NCBI GenBank assembly: GCA_002437725.1
Contig: DJRF01000022.1
Span: 1 to 64,000 of the forward strand
DNA: 64,000 bases
Source: Treponema sp. UBA6367
GTDB taxonomy: Bacteria; Spirochaetota; Spirochaetia; Treponematales; Treponemataceae
Reading direction: 5' to 3'
Part shown: in pieces, positions 7,347 to 14,041 of the stretch
Numbering within the stretch: position 1 is the first letter of the stretch
How the letters are laid out: the number at the start of each line of letters is the position of its first letter
Program-made: the position numbers and the translations under genes
The notes under the pieces: model-generated
The model's input: the letters and a program-made list of their open reading frames with translations, nothing else
The model's database searches: none
Told to the model about the DNA's origin: nothing

Positions 7347-8336
7347 CTAATATTTATCTTCATTAAGAGAAAACGAAGTTTGAGCTTCTCCATTTTCAAT
7401 CCATTTTAAAACGTTTTGGTTAAAATCGCGAGCAGAATTGTATCCCATATTCTTTAACCTTTCGTTCATTGCAGCTGCTTCAATTATGATAGGAAGATTT
7501 CTTCCTGGTCGAACAGGAATGTCTATCGCAGGCACTTTTACACCAAGTATATCCATATAAACTTGATCAACACCTAATCTATCATACATTTTGTTTTTAT
7601 CCCATTCTTCAAGTTTTACGACTAGCTGAATTTCTTTTTGGTCGATTACGGCGCCAACTCCATACAATTTAGAAATATTTATAATTCCTAAGCCTCTTAT
7701 TTCCATGTGATGGCTTATAAGGGAATTTGCGCCTTTGCCAAGGACTTCGTTTCCATTTACACAACGAACTTCAACTATGTCGTCTGCCACAAGGCGGTGT
7801 CCTCGCTCAACAAGTTCAAGCGCAGTTTCGCTTTTTCCAACGCCAGAATGCCCCGTAAGAAGAATTCCTACACCATAAACTTCTACCAAAACACCGTGCA
7901 AGGTCTTTTTAGGAGCAAAAATATTTGAAAACACGCGTATAAGCCTGGTCGAAAGGTCTGTGGTATCAAGGGAAGTCTGCAAGATAGGACAGCAAGCTTC
8001 TTCTGCGAACGACAAAAACTCTTCTGTAGGATAACGGCTGCTTGAAAAAATGCAGCACGGAATTTTATAGCCAAAAAGAGTTTTTAAAGTGTCTGTTTTA
8101 TTTTCGCTGTGAAGTTTTGCAAGATACGAATTTTCACCGCGTCCAAAAAGTTGCACACGTTTGAATGCGAATGAATCGAAAAAACCTGAAAGAGCAAGTC
8201 CTGGCCTATTTATATCAGGAACGGAAATGTCGCGCGGAAGCCCTCTTCTTCCGGCGATACACCTTAACTCAAGCGCATCGTGACCAGAAAGGTCTAAATC
8301 CAATAAATCCAGAACTGTAAACTTCTTTTCAGCCAT
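7347..8336 (-). CDS. hprK: HPr kinase/phosphorylase
   Basis: A 329-residue bifunctional enzyme that phosphorylates and dephosphorylates Ser46 of HPr. The Walker A GHSGVGKS lies at residues 162-169, and the HprK signature (MEIRGLGIINISKLYG) follows. The C-terminal P-loop kinase domain is complete. I start it at the ATG at 8336 (MAEKKFTVLDLLDL) rather than at the longer frame. That ATG has no Shine-Dalgarno but sits seven bases after a TATAGT -10 box with a TTGAAA -35 box 17 bp further up, which points to a leaderless mRNA. It is the first gene of hprK-ptsH-lexA-holA. Confidence 0.93.
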   Translation of the reverse strand: MAEKKFTVLDLLDLDLSGHDALELRCIAGRRGLPRDISVPDINRPGLALSGFFDSFAFKRVQLFGRGENSYLAKLHSENKTDTLKTLFGYKIPCCIFSSSRYPTEEFLSFAEEACCPILQTSLDTTDLSTRLIRVFSNIFAPKKTLHGVLVEVYGVGILLTGHSGVGKSETALELVERGHRLVADDIVEVRCVNGNEVLGKGANSLISHHMEIRGLGIINISKLYGVGAVIDQKEIQLVVKLEEWDKNKMYDRLGVDQVYMDILGVKVPAIDIPVRPGRNLPIIIEAAAMNERLKNMGYNSARDFNQNVLKWIENGEAQTSFSLNEDKY

Positions 8337-8343
8337 ACAAGCC

Positions 8344-8372
8344 ACTATACACATAAAACGTGTTATTTTCAA
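8344..8372 (-). promoter_or_regulatory. Promoter of hprK (leaderless)
   Basis: On the minus strand: TTGAAA at 8372-8367, a 17-bp spacer, and TATAGT at 8349-8344. Seven bases separate the -10 box from the hprK ATG at 8336, so transcription should begin at or next to the start codon. There is no Shine-Dalgarno. Confidence 0.6.
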
Positions 8373-8415
8373 CTGTAAAAAAATGCTTTGTGAAAAAAAA
8401 TACATATTTTTGAAT

Positions 8416-8444
8416 TTGCCTTTTTACCACTAGCATTGTATTAT
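8416..8444 (+). promoter_or_regulatory. Promoter of raiA
   Basis: TTGCCT at 8416-8421, a 17-bp spacer and TATTAT at 8439-8444. This is a sigma-70-type promoter giving a leader of about 40 nt that ends in the strong ribosome-binding site AGGAGG before raiA. It is divergent from the hprK promoter. Confidence 0.55.
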
Positions 8445-8492
8445 TTAATTAATCATTTGAATTGCAAACTTACTTACTGTTAGGAGGAAATT

Positions 8493-8780
8493 ATGACAAC
8501 ATCGGTAAAAGCAATTGGGTTTACAATGGACCAAAAACAACAAGATTTAGTTGATACAAAAATCAAACGAATTTCATACGCTGAAGATTTAATTGTAGAT
8601 TTAAAAATAACAATCAAGCTTGATAAAGAATTCAGTGTAGAAACAACTGCAAACTTTCGCTGGGGAACTCAGGCTCACGTAAGTGCAAAAGATTACGATT
8701 TTGCAGCAGCTTTTAACTCTATGATGGACGTTCTTGACAACAAAATCAAAAAAGAAAAAGATAAAATCCAGGAAAAGTAA
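8493..8780 (+). CDS. raiA: Ribosome hibernation factor RaiA/HPF (short form)
   Basis: A 95-residue protein of the ribosome-associated inhibitor family. It has the beta-alpha-beta start (VKAIGFTMDQKQQDLVDTKI), the basic second helix (DYDFAAAFNSMMDVLDNKIKK) and a lysine-rich tail, with no long-form C-terminal domain. It binds the 30S decoding region and stabilises idle ribosomes. TAGGAGGAAATT precedes the ATG. With rpoN, hprK and ptsH within 3 kb, this resembles the rpoN-hpf-pts cluster known from proteobacteria, here in rearranged order. Repeat C1 begins four bases after the stop codon. Confidence 0.9.
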   Translation: MTTSVKAIGFTMDQKQQDLVDTKIKRISYAEDLIVDLKITIKLDKEFSVETTANFRWGTQAHVSAKDYDFAAAFNSMMDVLDNKIKKEKDKIQEK

Positions 8781-8784
8781 ATGT

Positions 8785-8857
8785 GTCTGATAAAGGCTTG
8801 AGCGCGCTCAAGACCTTGGCCCAGCCGTTTTTAAGGTCTGCATAAACCTTAAATAAA
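8785..8857 (+). repeat. Family C 3'-trailer repeat, copy C1
   Basis: This copy starts with GTCTGATAAAGG and ends with CCTTAAATAAA. Hairpin one is AAGG-CTTGAGCGCGCTCAAGA-CCTT, with a perfect palindromic core. Hairpin two is TTAAGGT-CTGCATAA-ACCTTAA. Other copies are at 13904-13975 (minus), 28740-28812 and 47669-47741. Each lies downstream of a gene and in that gene's sense orientation. A terminator-like or mRNA-end-stabilising role is possible. Confidence 0.8.
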
Positions 8858-8905
8858 ATACCGAACTTTTTTTTCGCAACTAAAAATGCAAAAAGCCCGG
8901 CAAAA

Positions 8906-10468
8906 TTACACGCGTTCGTAGCTAGAACCAATCATTAGCTGCGAACGATATTTTGAAACTGTTCGCCTTGCAATCTTATAGCCTTTTTCGGCAAGCAAAT
9001 CGGCAATTTTTTGATCAGAAAGTTTTTTTCCTTCGCTATTGTTTTTAAGAATATTTTCAATTTCTATTCTTACAGTATCTGAAGAAACTGAATTTGATTC
9101 ACCCGCATCATCTTCCACCTTATCTTTTTTAATTGCAGAAGAAAAAAAGTATTTCAAAGGAAAAGTTCCCCAATCACACTGAATAAATTTGCTGTTTGCC
9201 AAACGGCTAACGGTAGATTCGTGAACGCCAAGCTCTTTTGCAAATTGCCGCTGACTCAAGGGAACAAGATTTCCATATCCTTTCGAAAAAAACAATTTCT
9301 GGGCATGAACAAGATTGCTGCAAGATTCTATTATGGCTTGATAACGGAAATCCAACGCTCCTAAAAAAAATTCTGCATTTTTTAGCTGAGTTTTTATAAA
9401 CTGCTGTTCTTTCTTAGATTGATTTTTTTCGTCTAATTTTTCTTCATTAAAATCTTTAGAAAGCCGAACAACAGGAACACTGTCCTTGGAAATAACAACC
9501 CTAAAAAATGAGTTCGAATCATTTTTTACAAGTCCGATTGAAAAATCATCGCTATCAATTGCGCCGCTGCAGCGAACAACATAAACATCAGGGCTTATAA
9601 AATGCTGCGAACTAGAACTGTTAAATTCTGCTGCTGGATATGGATTTAACGACTGTATAATAGAAATTGCTTTTTGAACGTTTTTTTCCGTTACAGTTTT
9701 AAAATCCGGCAAGAAGTCTTTTTGTTTTTCAGATTGAAAAGAAAGTGTTTTTTGCTGCAATAGCCAACCCTGAACTTTTTTGCAAACTTTTTCTGCTATT
9801 GGAGGATTTAAAAAATCCAAATGAGAATCAAGAAAAAAATATACAAGTTTAGAAATTTCATTTTTTTTTGCTAAACTAATATTTTGGGAATCAGAATTCA
9901 TTTTTAAATCAAACTGAACTTTTAAACTTTCAGAAAGATTTTGAACACAAATTCCAGGAGGATCAAAGTGCCTGACAATCGAAATGCAGTGATTTAAAAA
10001 ACTTTTACTTTGAGAATCCTCTTTTGAATCTAACAAAGAAATTGGAGCAAGCACGTAAAATCCGTTTTCGTCCAGATTTTCTATAAGTTTTTTGCAAAGA
10101 ACGTTCTCTGAACTAGAAAGATTGCTCATGTTAAGCTGATGAATTAAATGGTCTTGCAAGGTTTCTCTGTTATCCGGAGAACTTTCAAGCATAAGCTGAA
10201 AATTATCAGATTCAAGCTGCCCCTTTGAAGAAGATTTTCCTACTCGAGCACCGCTTGCAAGATTGCTATTTTTTACAGAAACATCTACTCCGTCTGAAAA
10301 CGGATCTTTTACAAGCTCCAAAGCAGGATTTTCATCGATTTTTGCCAATATTTCATCTCTAAGTTCCTGGCTGCTCATTCCAAGCATTTTTATTGCCATA
10401 ATTTGCTGGCTAGACATCACCTGAGACTGCGAAGCTTTCTGCTGCTGGTTCAACTTATTATCTGGCAT
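8906..10468 (-). CDS. rpoN: RNA polymerase sigma-54 factor
   Basis: A 520-residue RpoN. It has the Gln-rich region I (KLNQQQKASQSQVMSSQQIM), the core-binding region with FDPPGICVQNL, the helix-turn-helix (LSQRQFAKELGVHESTVSRL) and the RpoN box near the C-terminus (ARRTVSKYRS). It directs transcription from -24/-12 promoters with AAA+ activators; none of these is in the window. I start it at the ATG at 10468 (MPDNKLNQQQ). There is no Shine-Dalgarno, and an extended -10 (TGC-TATAAT) ends six bases before the ATG, so a leaderless mRNA is expected. Confidence 0.93.
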   Translation of the reverse strand: MPDNKLNQQQKASQSQVMSSQQIMAIKMLGMSSQELRDEILAKIDENPALELVKDPFSDGVDVSVKNSNLASGARVGKSSSKGQLESDNFQLMLESSPDNRETLQDHLIHQLNMSNLSSSENVLCKKLIENLDENGFYVLAPISLLDSKEDSQSKSFLNHCISIVRHFDPPGICVQNLSESLKVQFDLKMNSDSQNISLAKKNEISKLVYFFLDSHLDFLNPPIAEKVCKKVQGWLLQQKTLSFQSEKQKDFLPDFKTVTEKNVQKAISIIQSLNPYPAAEFNSSSSQHFISPDVYVVRCSGAIDSDDFSIGLVKNDSNSFFRVVISKDSVPVVRLSKDFNEEKLDEKNQSKKEQQFIKTQLKNAEFFLGALDFRYQAIIESCSNLVHAQKLFFSKGYGNLVPLSQRQFAKELGVHESTVSRLANSKFIQCDWGTFPLKYFFSSAIKKDKVEDDAGESNSVSSDTVRIEIENILKNNSEGKKLSDQKIADLLAEKGYKIARRTVSKYRSQLMIGSSYERV

Positions 10469-10474
10469 AGCGAT

Positions 10475-10507
10475 ATTATAGCATAAACAAAAAAAATCCG
10501 TTATATT
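10475..10507. promoter_or_regulatory. Back-to-back promoters of rpoN and the DUF1015 gene
   Basis: Only 45 bp separate the two divergent start codons. For rpoN (minus) the -10 is TATAAT at 10480-10475, preceded by TGC as in extended -10 promoters, six bases before the ATG. For the DUF1015 gene (plus) TATATT at 10502-10507 ends six bases before the ATG at 10514. Neither gene has a ribosome-binding site or a recognisable -35 at the usual distance. Confidence 0.5.
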
Positions 10508-10513
10508 TTTTAT

Positions 10514-11866
10514 ATGAAAACTTTTGAACAATTCGGAATCAAAATCCCTAAAATTCTTTTGCCAAAAAAACTTGATACAGAAACCTGGGCAACAGTTGCC
10601 TGCGACCAATACACTCAAGACCGTGAATATTGGAAAAAAGCTGAAGAATGTGCAAAGTCTAAACCTTCCACGCTGAACTTAATTCTTCCTGAAGTTTATT
10701 TAAATGACAAAGATAAAAATGAAAAAATTCTAAAAATCAGAAAAACCATGCAGACCTATCTTAAGGAAGGAATTTTTGAGCCAGAAAAAGAAGAGTTTAT
10801 ATATATAGAAAGAACTACTTCCCACGGAAGGACAAGAAAAGGACTTATAGTTGCAATCGACCTTGAAAAATATGAATGGAAGCCTTTTAGCACAGCTTTA
10901 ATCAGGGCGACAGAGGCAACGATTGTAGAAAGAATTCCTCCTAGGATGGAAATTCGCGACGGAGCGCCTTTGGAACTGCCTCATATAATGCTTTTAGTAA
11001 ACGATCCTGAAAAATTGCTAGTAGAAGAAACTGGAATTTTAGCAAAAAAGCAAAACGAACAATTATACAGCGGAAAATTAATGCTTGGAGGCGGAAGCAT
11101 TAAAGGCTGGGAGGTTTCAACTCAAGAAGAAATGGACAGAATTGAAAAATCTCTTGAAAAGCTTTCTGCTCAAAACACCTGTTCTGACGGTTCTGTATTT
11201 TTATTTGCAGTTGGCGACGGAAACCATTCTTTGGCAACAGCAAAATCCGTTTGGGAAAAGTACAAAACTGAACATCCAGAATCGGCAAATGACGTTGAAA
11301 ATCCTGTGCGGTACGCTCTTGTGGAGATTGTAAACATTTACGACGAAGGTCTAACCTTTGAGCCAATTCATAGAGTTTTATTCAACATAGATTCCAAAGA
11401 ACTCATAAAAGATTTGTGCACAAAGCTAGAAGGAACAACTGAAAAAATTAACACACAAAAAGAGCTAGAAGAAAGCGTAAAAAACAGCAGTTCCGATTTC
11501 GGCTTTACTTTTATGGAAAATGGAAAGCAAAGTTTTGTACTTTTAAAAACAGATATAAAGGAGCTCGCTGTAAGCCGCCTTCAGCCAGCTTTAGATGATT
11601 TTTTAAAGACGGCGCCAAAAAGTCATATTTGCGACGAAAAAGGCTGCCGCCTAATCAAAGCAGAAATAGACTACATACATGGTTCTGACGAAATTTTTAG
11701 GCTAGGAAAGCAAGAAAACACCACAGGAATTCTTTTGCCGCCAGTAGCAAAGGACAGTTTTTTTGCTACTATAAGCGCAAGAGGTCCTTTGCCTAGAAAA
11801 AGTTTTAGCATGGGCGAAGCCGACGAAAAAAGATTTTACCTAGAATGTAGAAAACTCTTTTCTTAA
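10514..11866 (+). CDS. DUF1015 family protein
   Basis: A 450-residue protein that matches the DUF1015 family along its whole length. It has a start like FGIKIPKILLPKK...TWATVACDQYTQD, the conserved FAVGDGNHSLATAK segment near residue 235, and a C-terminal YIHGSDEIFRL region. The biochemical function of the family is not known to me; members are cytoplasmic and often near amino-acid or one-carbon metabolism genes. It is divergent from rpoN, and its stop codon is two bases from the stop of recQ. There is no Shine-Dalgarno; a TATATT box ends six bases before the ATG. Confidence 0.85.
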   Translation: MKTFEQFGIKIPKILLPKKLDTETWATVACDQYTQDREYWKKAEECAKSKPSTLNLILPEVYLNDKDKNEKILKIRKTMQTYLKEGIFEPEKEEFIYIERTTSHGRTRKGLIVAIDLEKYEWKPFSTALIRATEATIVERIPPRMEIRDGAPLELPHIMLLVNDPEKLLVEETGILAKKQNEQLYSGKLMLGGGSIKGWEVSTQEEMDRIEKSLEKLSAQNTCSDGSVFLFAVGDGNHSLATAKSVWEKYKTEHPESANDVENPVRYALVEIVNIYDEGLTFEPIHRVLFNIDSKELIKDLCTKLEGTTEKINTQKELEESVKNSSSDFGFTFMENGKQSFVLLKTDIKELAVSRLQPALDDFLKTAPKSHICDEKGCRLIKAEIDYIHGSDEIFRLGKQENTTGILLPPVAKDSFFATISARGPLPRKSFSMGEADEKRFYLECRKLFS

Positions 11867-11868
11867 TT

Positions 11869-13713
11869 TTATTTGCCAGAAACAAGGCGAAGAATGGCAT
11901 CTCCTATTTTTTCAGCCTTTACTTCTCCTATTCCAAAGACCTTTAAAAGCTCCGCCTTTGTGCGGGGCTTTTTTTCTACCAGTTCTTCTAGCGTTTTGTC
12001 GCCAAAAATAACGTAAGGAGGAACATTCATTTCTTCCGCAAGATTTTTTCGCCAAACTTTTATGTCATTGTATAAGATTAAATCTTGTTCGCACAAATTT
12101 CTTGCAAAATCACCTTTTTTATGAATTGCGGATTCTGCTTTTTTAGGAACAACTTGATTCAGAACCTTTAACTGATGAATCACTACAGGAAGTTTTATGC
12201 ACTCCCGCGAGGAAAGAGCAATTTTTCCCGAATCAGAAAGCTTCAGGACATTGTATTCGCCGCTTTTAAAAATGAAACCTGCATCAATCAACGCGTCTGA
12301 AAGCGAAAACCAGTCTTCCTTGGAAAGTTCTTTTCCGATTCCCCAGGTTGAAAGTGTTTCGTGATGATTATCAAGAATTCTTTTTTGGCGGGAACCCATT
12401 AGCACATCAATTATGTAAGAAACCCCGTATCGCTGACCGGTACGAAGAATACAGCACATAAATTTCTGAGACGGAATTGTAACATCAAAATTTAAATTTG
12501 TTTTAGATGAGCAAATATCGCAGCAGTTTTCAGAAGATTTTTTTTCTGGCAAAAAATTTTCTCCAAAATAGCTTAGAAGAACTTTTCTGCGGCACTGTCT
12601 CGAAGTGGCATAATTTATCATGCTTTTCAGCAAATTTTCTGACTTTTGAGAATCCGCGGAATCTTCAAAGAAAAATCTAATTTTATGAATATCTGCGCCG
12701 CTATAGAATAAAATTGCAGTTGACGGCAAACCATCTCGCCCCGCTCTTCCAATTTCTTGATAGTATTCTTCAAGAGACTTTGGAATATCGTAATGCATAA
12801 CAAATCTGACGTTTGGCTTATTAATTCCCATTCCAAAGGCTACTGTGGCGACCATTATTTGAACTTTATCAGTAATAAACAAGTTTTGATTTTCAACGCG
12901 CTCCTTGTCATCTAAGCCTGCATGATATTTTTCTACAGAAAAGCCTTTTTCGCTTAGCGACTGAGTAAGCTGATCCACTTGCTTTCTTGAAAAACAATAA
13001 ATAATCCCGCTTTCTTCTTGATGAGCATTTAAATACTCGCAAATCTGTTGCAGCGCATTTTTTTTAGGTCTTACTTCAAGAAAAATATTTTCCCGATTAA
13101 AACTGGAAACAAACACGCTAGGATTTTTCATCTTAAGATTTTTTATAATATCTTGCCGGACTTGAGCGGTTGCTGTCGCCGTAAGAGCTAGGCAGACGGC
13201 ATTAGGAAAGCGTTCACGGACAGAAAAAATATCAAGGTAGTCTGGTCTAAAATCGTGCCCCCATTCACTTACGCAGTGAGCCTCGTCAACAGTTATGCAG
13301 CTGACAGACTTCTCTGCTTCCTGCAAAATATCAAGGATTTTTCCTGTGGCAAGCCCTTCAGGAGAAATATACACAATTTTAGCAGAACCTTTTTTGATGC
13401 TATTTATAGCATTAAAATATTCTTCCCTCTCAAGGGAGCTATTTAAAAACACCGACTCAACACCATTTTCTTTTAAAGATGCAACTTGGTCTTGCATTAA
13501 AGAAATTAAAGGAGAAACAACAAGGGTAACCCCTTCAAACACAAGAGCTGGAATTTGACAGCAAACTGACTTTCCGCCTCCAGTTGGCATTATGGCAAGA
13601 GTGTCTTTTCCAGAAAGAACACTTTTTATAACATCCAGCTGCATTGGTCTAAAAGAGTCGTAACCGAATACGTTTCTTAAGATTTTTTCACATTTATCTT
13701 CAATATTTTTCAT
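11869..13713 (-). CDS. recQ: ATP-dependent DNA helicase RecQ
   Basis: A 614-residue helicase with the full RecQ order. The superfamily 2 motor has MPTGGGKSVC (motif I), DEAHCVSEWGHDF (motif II and aromatic loop), ALTAT (motif III) and YYQEIGRAGRDG (motif VI). The RQC region has its zinc cysteines (CRRKVLLSYFGE and CCDIC). A C-terminal HRDC domain occupies about residues 530-610 (ELLKVFGIGEVKAEKIG). It unwinds recombination and fork intermediates. The ATG has no Shine-Dalgarno; a TATAAT box at 13736-13731 leaves a leader of about ten bases. Confidence 0.95.
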   Translation of the reverse strand: MKNIEDKCEKILRNVFGYDSFRPMQLDVIKSVLSGKDTLAIMPTGGGKSVCCQIPALVFEGVTLVVSPLISLMQDQVASLKENGVESVFLNSSLEREEYFNAINSIKKGSAKIVYISPEGLATGKILDILQEAEKSVSCITVDEAHCVSEWGHDFRPDYLDIFSVRERFPNAVCLALTATATAQVRQDIIKNLKMKNPSVFVSSFNRENIFLEVRPKKNALQQICEYLNAHQEESGIIYCFSRKQVDQLTQSLSEKGFSVEKYHAGLDDKERVENQNLFITDKVQIMVATVAFGMGINKPNVRFVMHYDIPKSLEEYYQEIGRAGRDGLPSTAILFYSGADIHKIRFFFEDSADSQKSENLLKSMINYATSRQCRRKVLLSYFGENFLPEKKSSENCCDICSSKTNLNFDVTIPSQKFMCCILRTGQRYGVSYIIDVLMGSRQKRILDNHHETLSTWGIGKELSKEDWFSLSDALIDAGFIFKSGEYNVLKLSDSGKIALSSRECIKLPVVIHQLKVLNQVVPKKAESAIHKKGDFARNLCEQDLILYNDIKVWRKNLAEEMNVPPYVIFGDKTLEELVEKKPRTKAELLKVFGIGEVKAEKIGDAILRLVSGK

Positions 13714-13790
13714 TTTTTTCTAGTTTTCTTATTATATCGGGTTACAACTACTTGAAAAAGGCTTTTTTTTCTGTTAATATCAAATCATTC

Positions 13791-13873
13791 GCCGGAGTGG
13801 TGGAATGGTAGACACGAAAGACTCAAAATCTTTTGCGGGCGACTGCGTAAGAGTTCAAGTCTCTTCTCCGGTA
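13791..13873 (+). tRNA. tRNA-Leu (anticodon CAA)
   Basis: The acceptor arms GCCGGAG and CTCCGGT pair with one terminal G-U, followed by discriminator A at 13873. The anticodon stem AAAGA/TCTTT encloses the loop CTCAAAA, giving anticodon CAA. A long variable arm (GCGGGCGACTGCGT) and the T-arm GAGTTCAAGTCTC are present, as expected for a class II tRNA-Leu. CCA is not encoded. A strong terminator follows directly. Confidence 0.93.
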
Positions 13874-13878
13874 AAAAA

Positions 13879-13906
13879 GGCTGCTCATTTTTGAGCAGCC
13901 TTTTTT
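13879..13906 (+). terminator. Terminator of tRNA-Leu
   Basis: GGCTGCTCA at 13879-13887 pairs perfectly with TGAGCAGCC at 13892-13900 around a T4 loop, followed by six T. It also has an A-run before it, so it could act on transcripts coming from the other side. Confidence 0.9.
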
Positions 13907-13975
13907 ATTTAAGGTTTATGCAAACGTTAAAAACGGCTGATTCAAGATTTAATCGCAAGCGTATCTTGGACAGAC
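13904..13975 (-). repeat. Family C 3'-trailer repeat, copy C2
   Basis: This copy lies on the minus strand, 67 bp beyond the yifB stop codon and in its sense orientation. The outer stem here is CAAGAT/ATCTTG, where the other copies have CAAGG/CCTTG, a compensatory change. The second half (AGCCGTTTTTAACGTTTGCATAAACC) follows the family pattern. Its distal end abuts the tRNA-Leu terminator. Confidence 0.7.
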
Positions 13976-13989
13976 ATATTTTTTCGTCT

Positions 13990-14018
13990 CCCCCCCCCAC
14001 ACAAAAAAAAAAAAAAAA
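13990..14018. other. C9 and A16 homopolymer tracts
   Basis: Nine C at 13990-13998, then ACAC, then sixteen A at 14003-14018, all between repeat C2 and the 3' end of yifB. No promoter or gene start is near enough for an obvious effect. Read from yifB, the A16 tract is a T16 run but is not preceded by a strong hairpin. Confidence 0.6.
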
Positions 14019-14041
14019 CGCAAAGCCGTCCAAAAAAAAGC

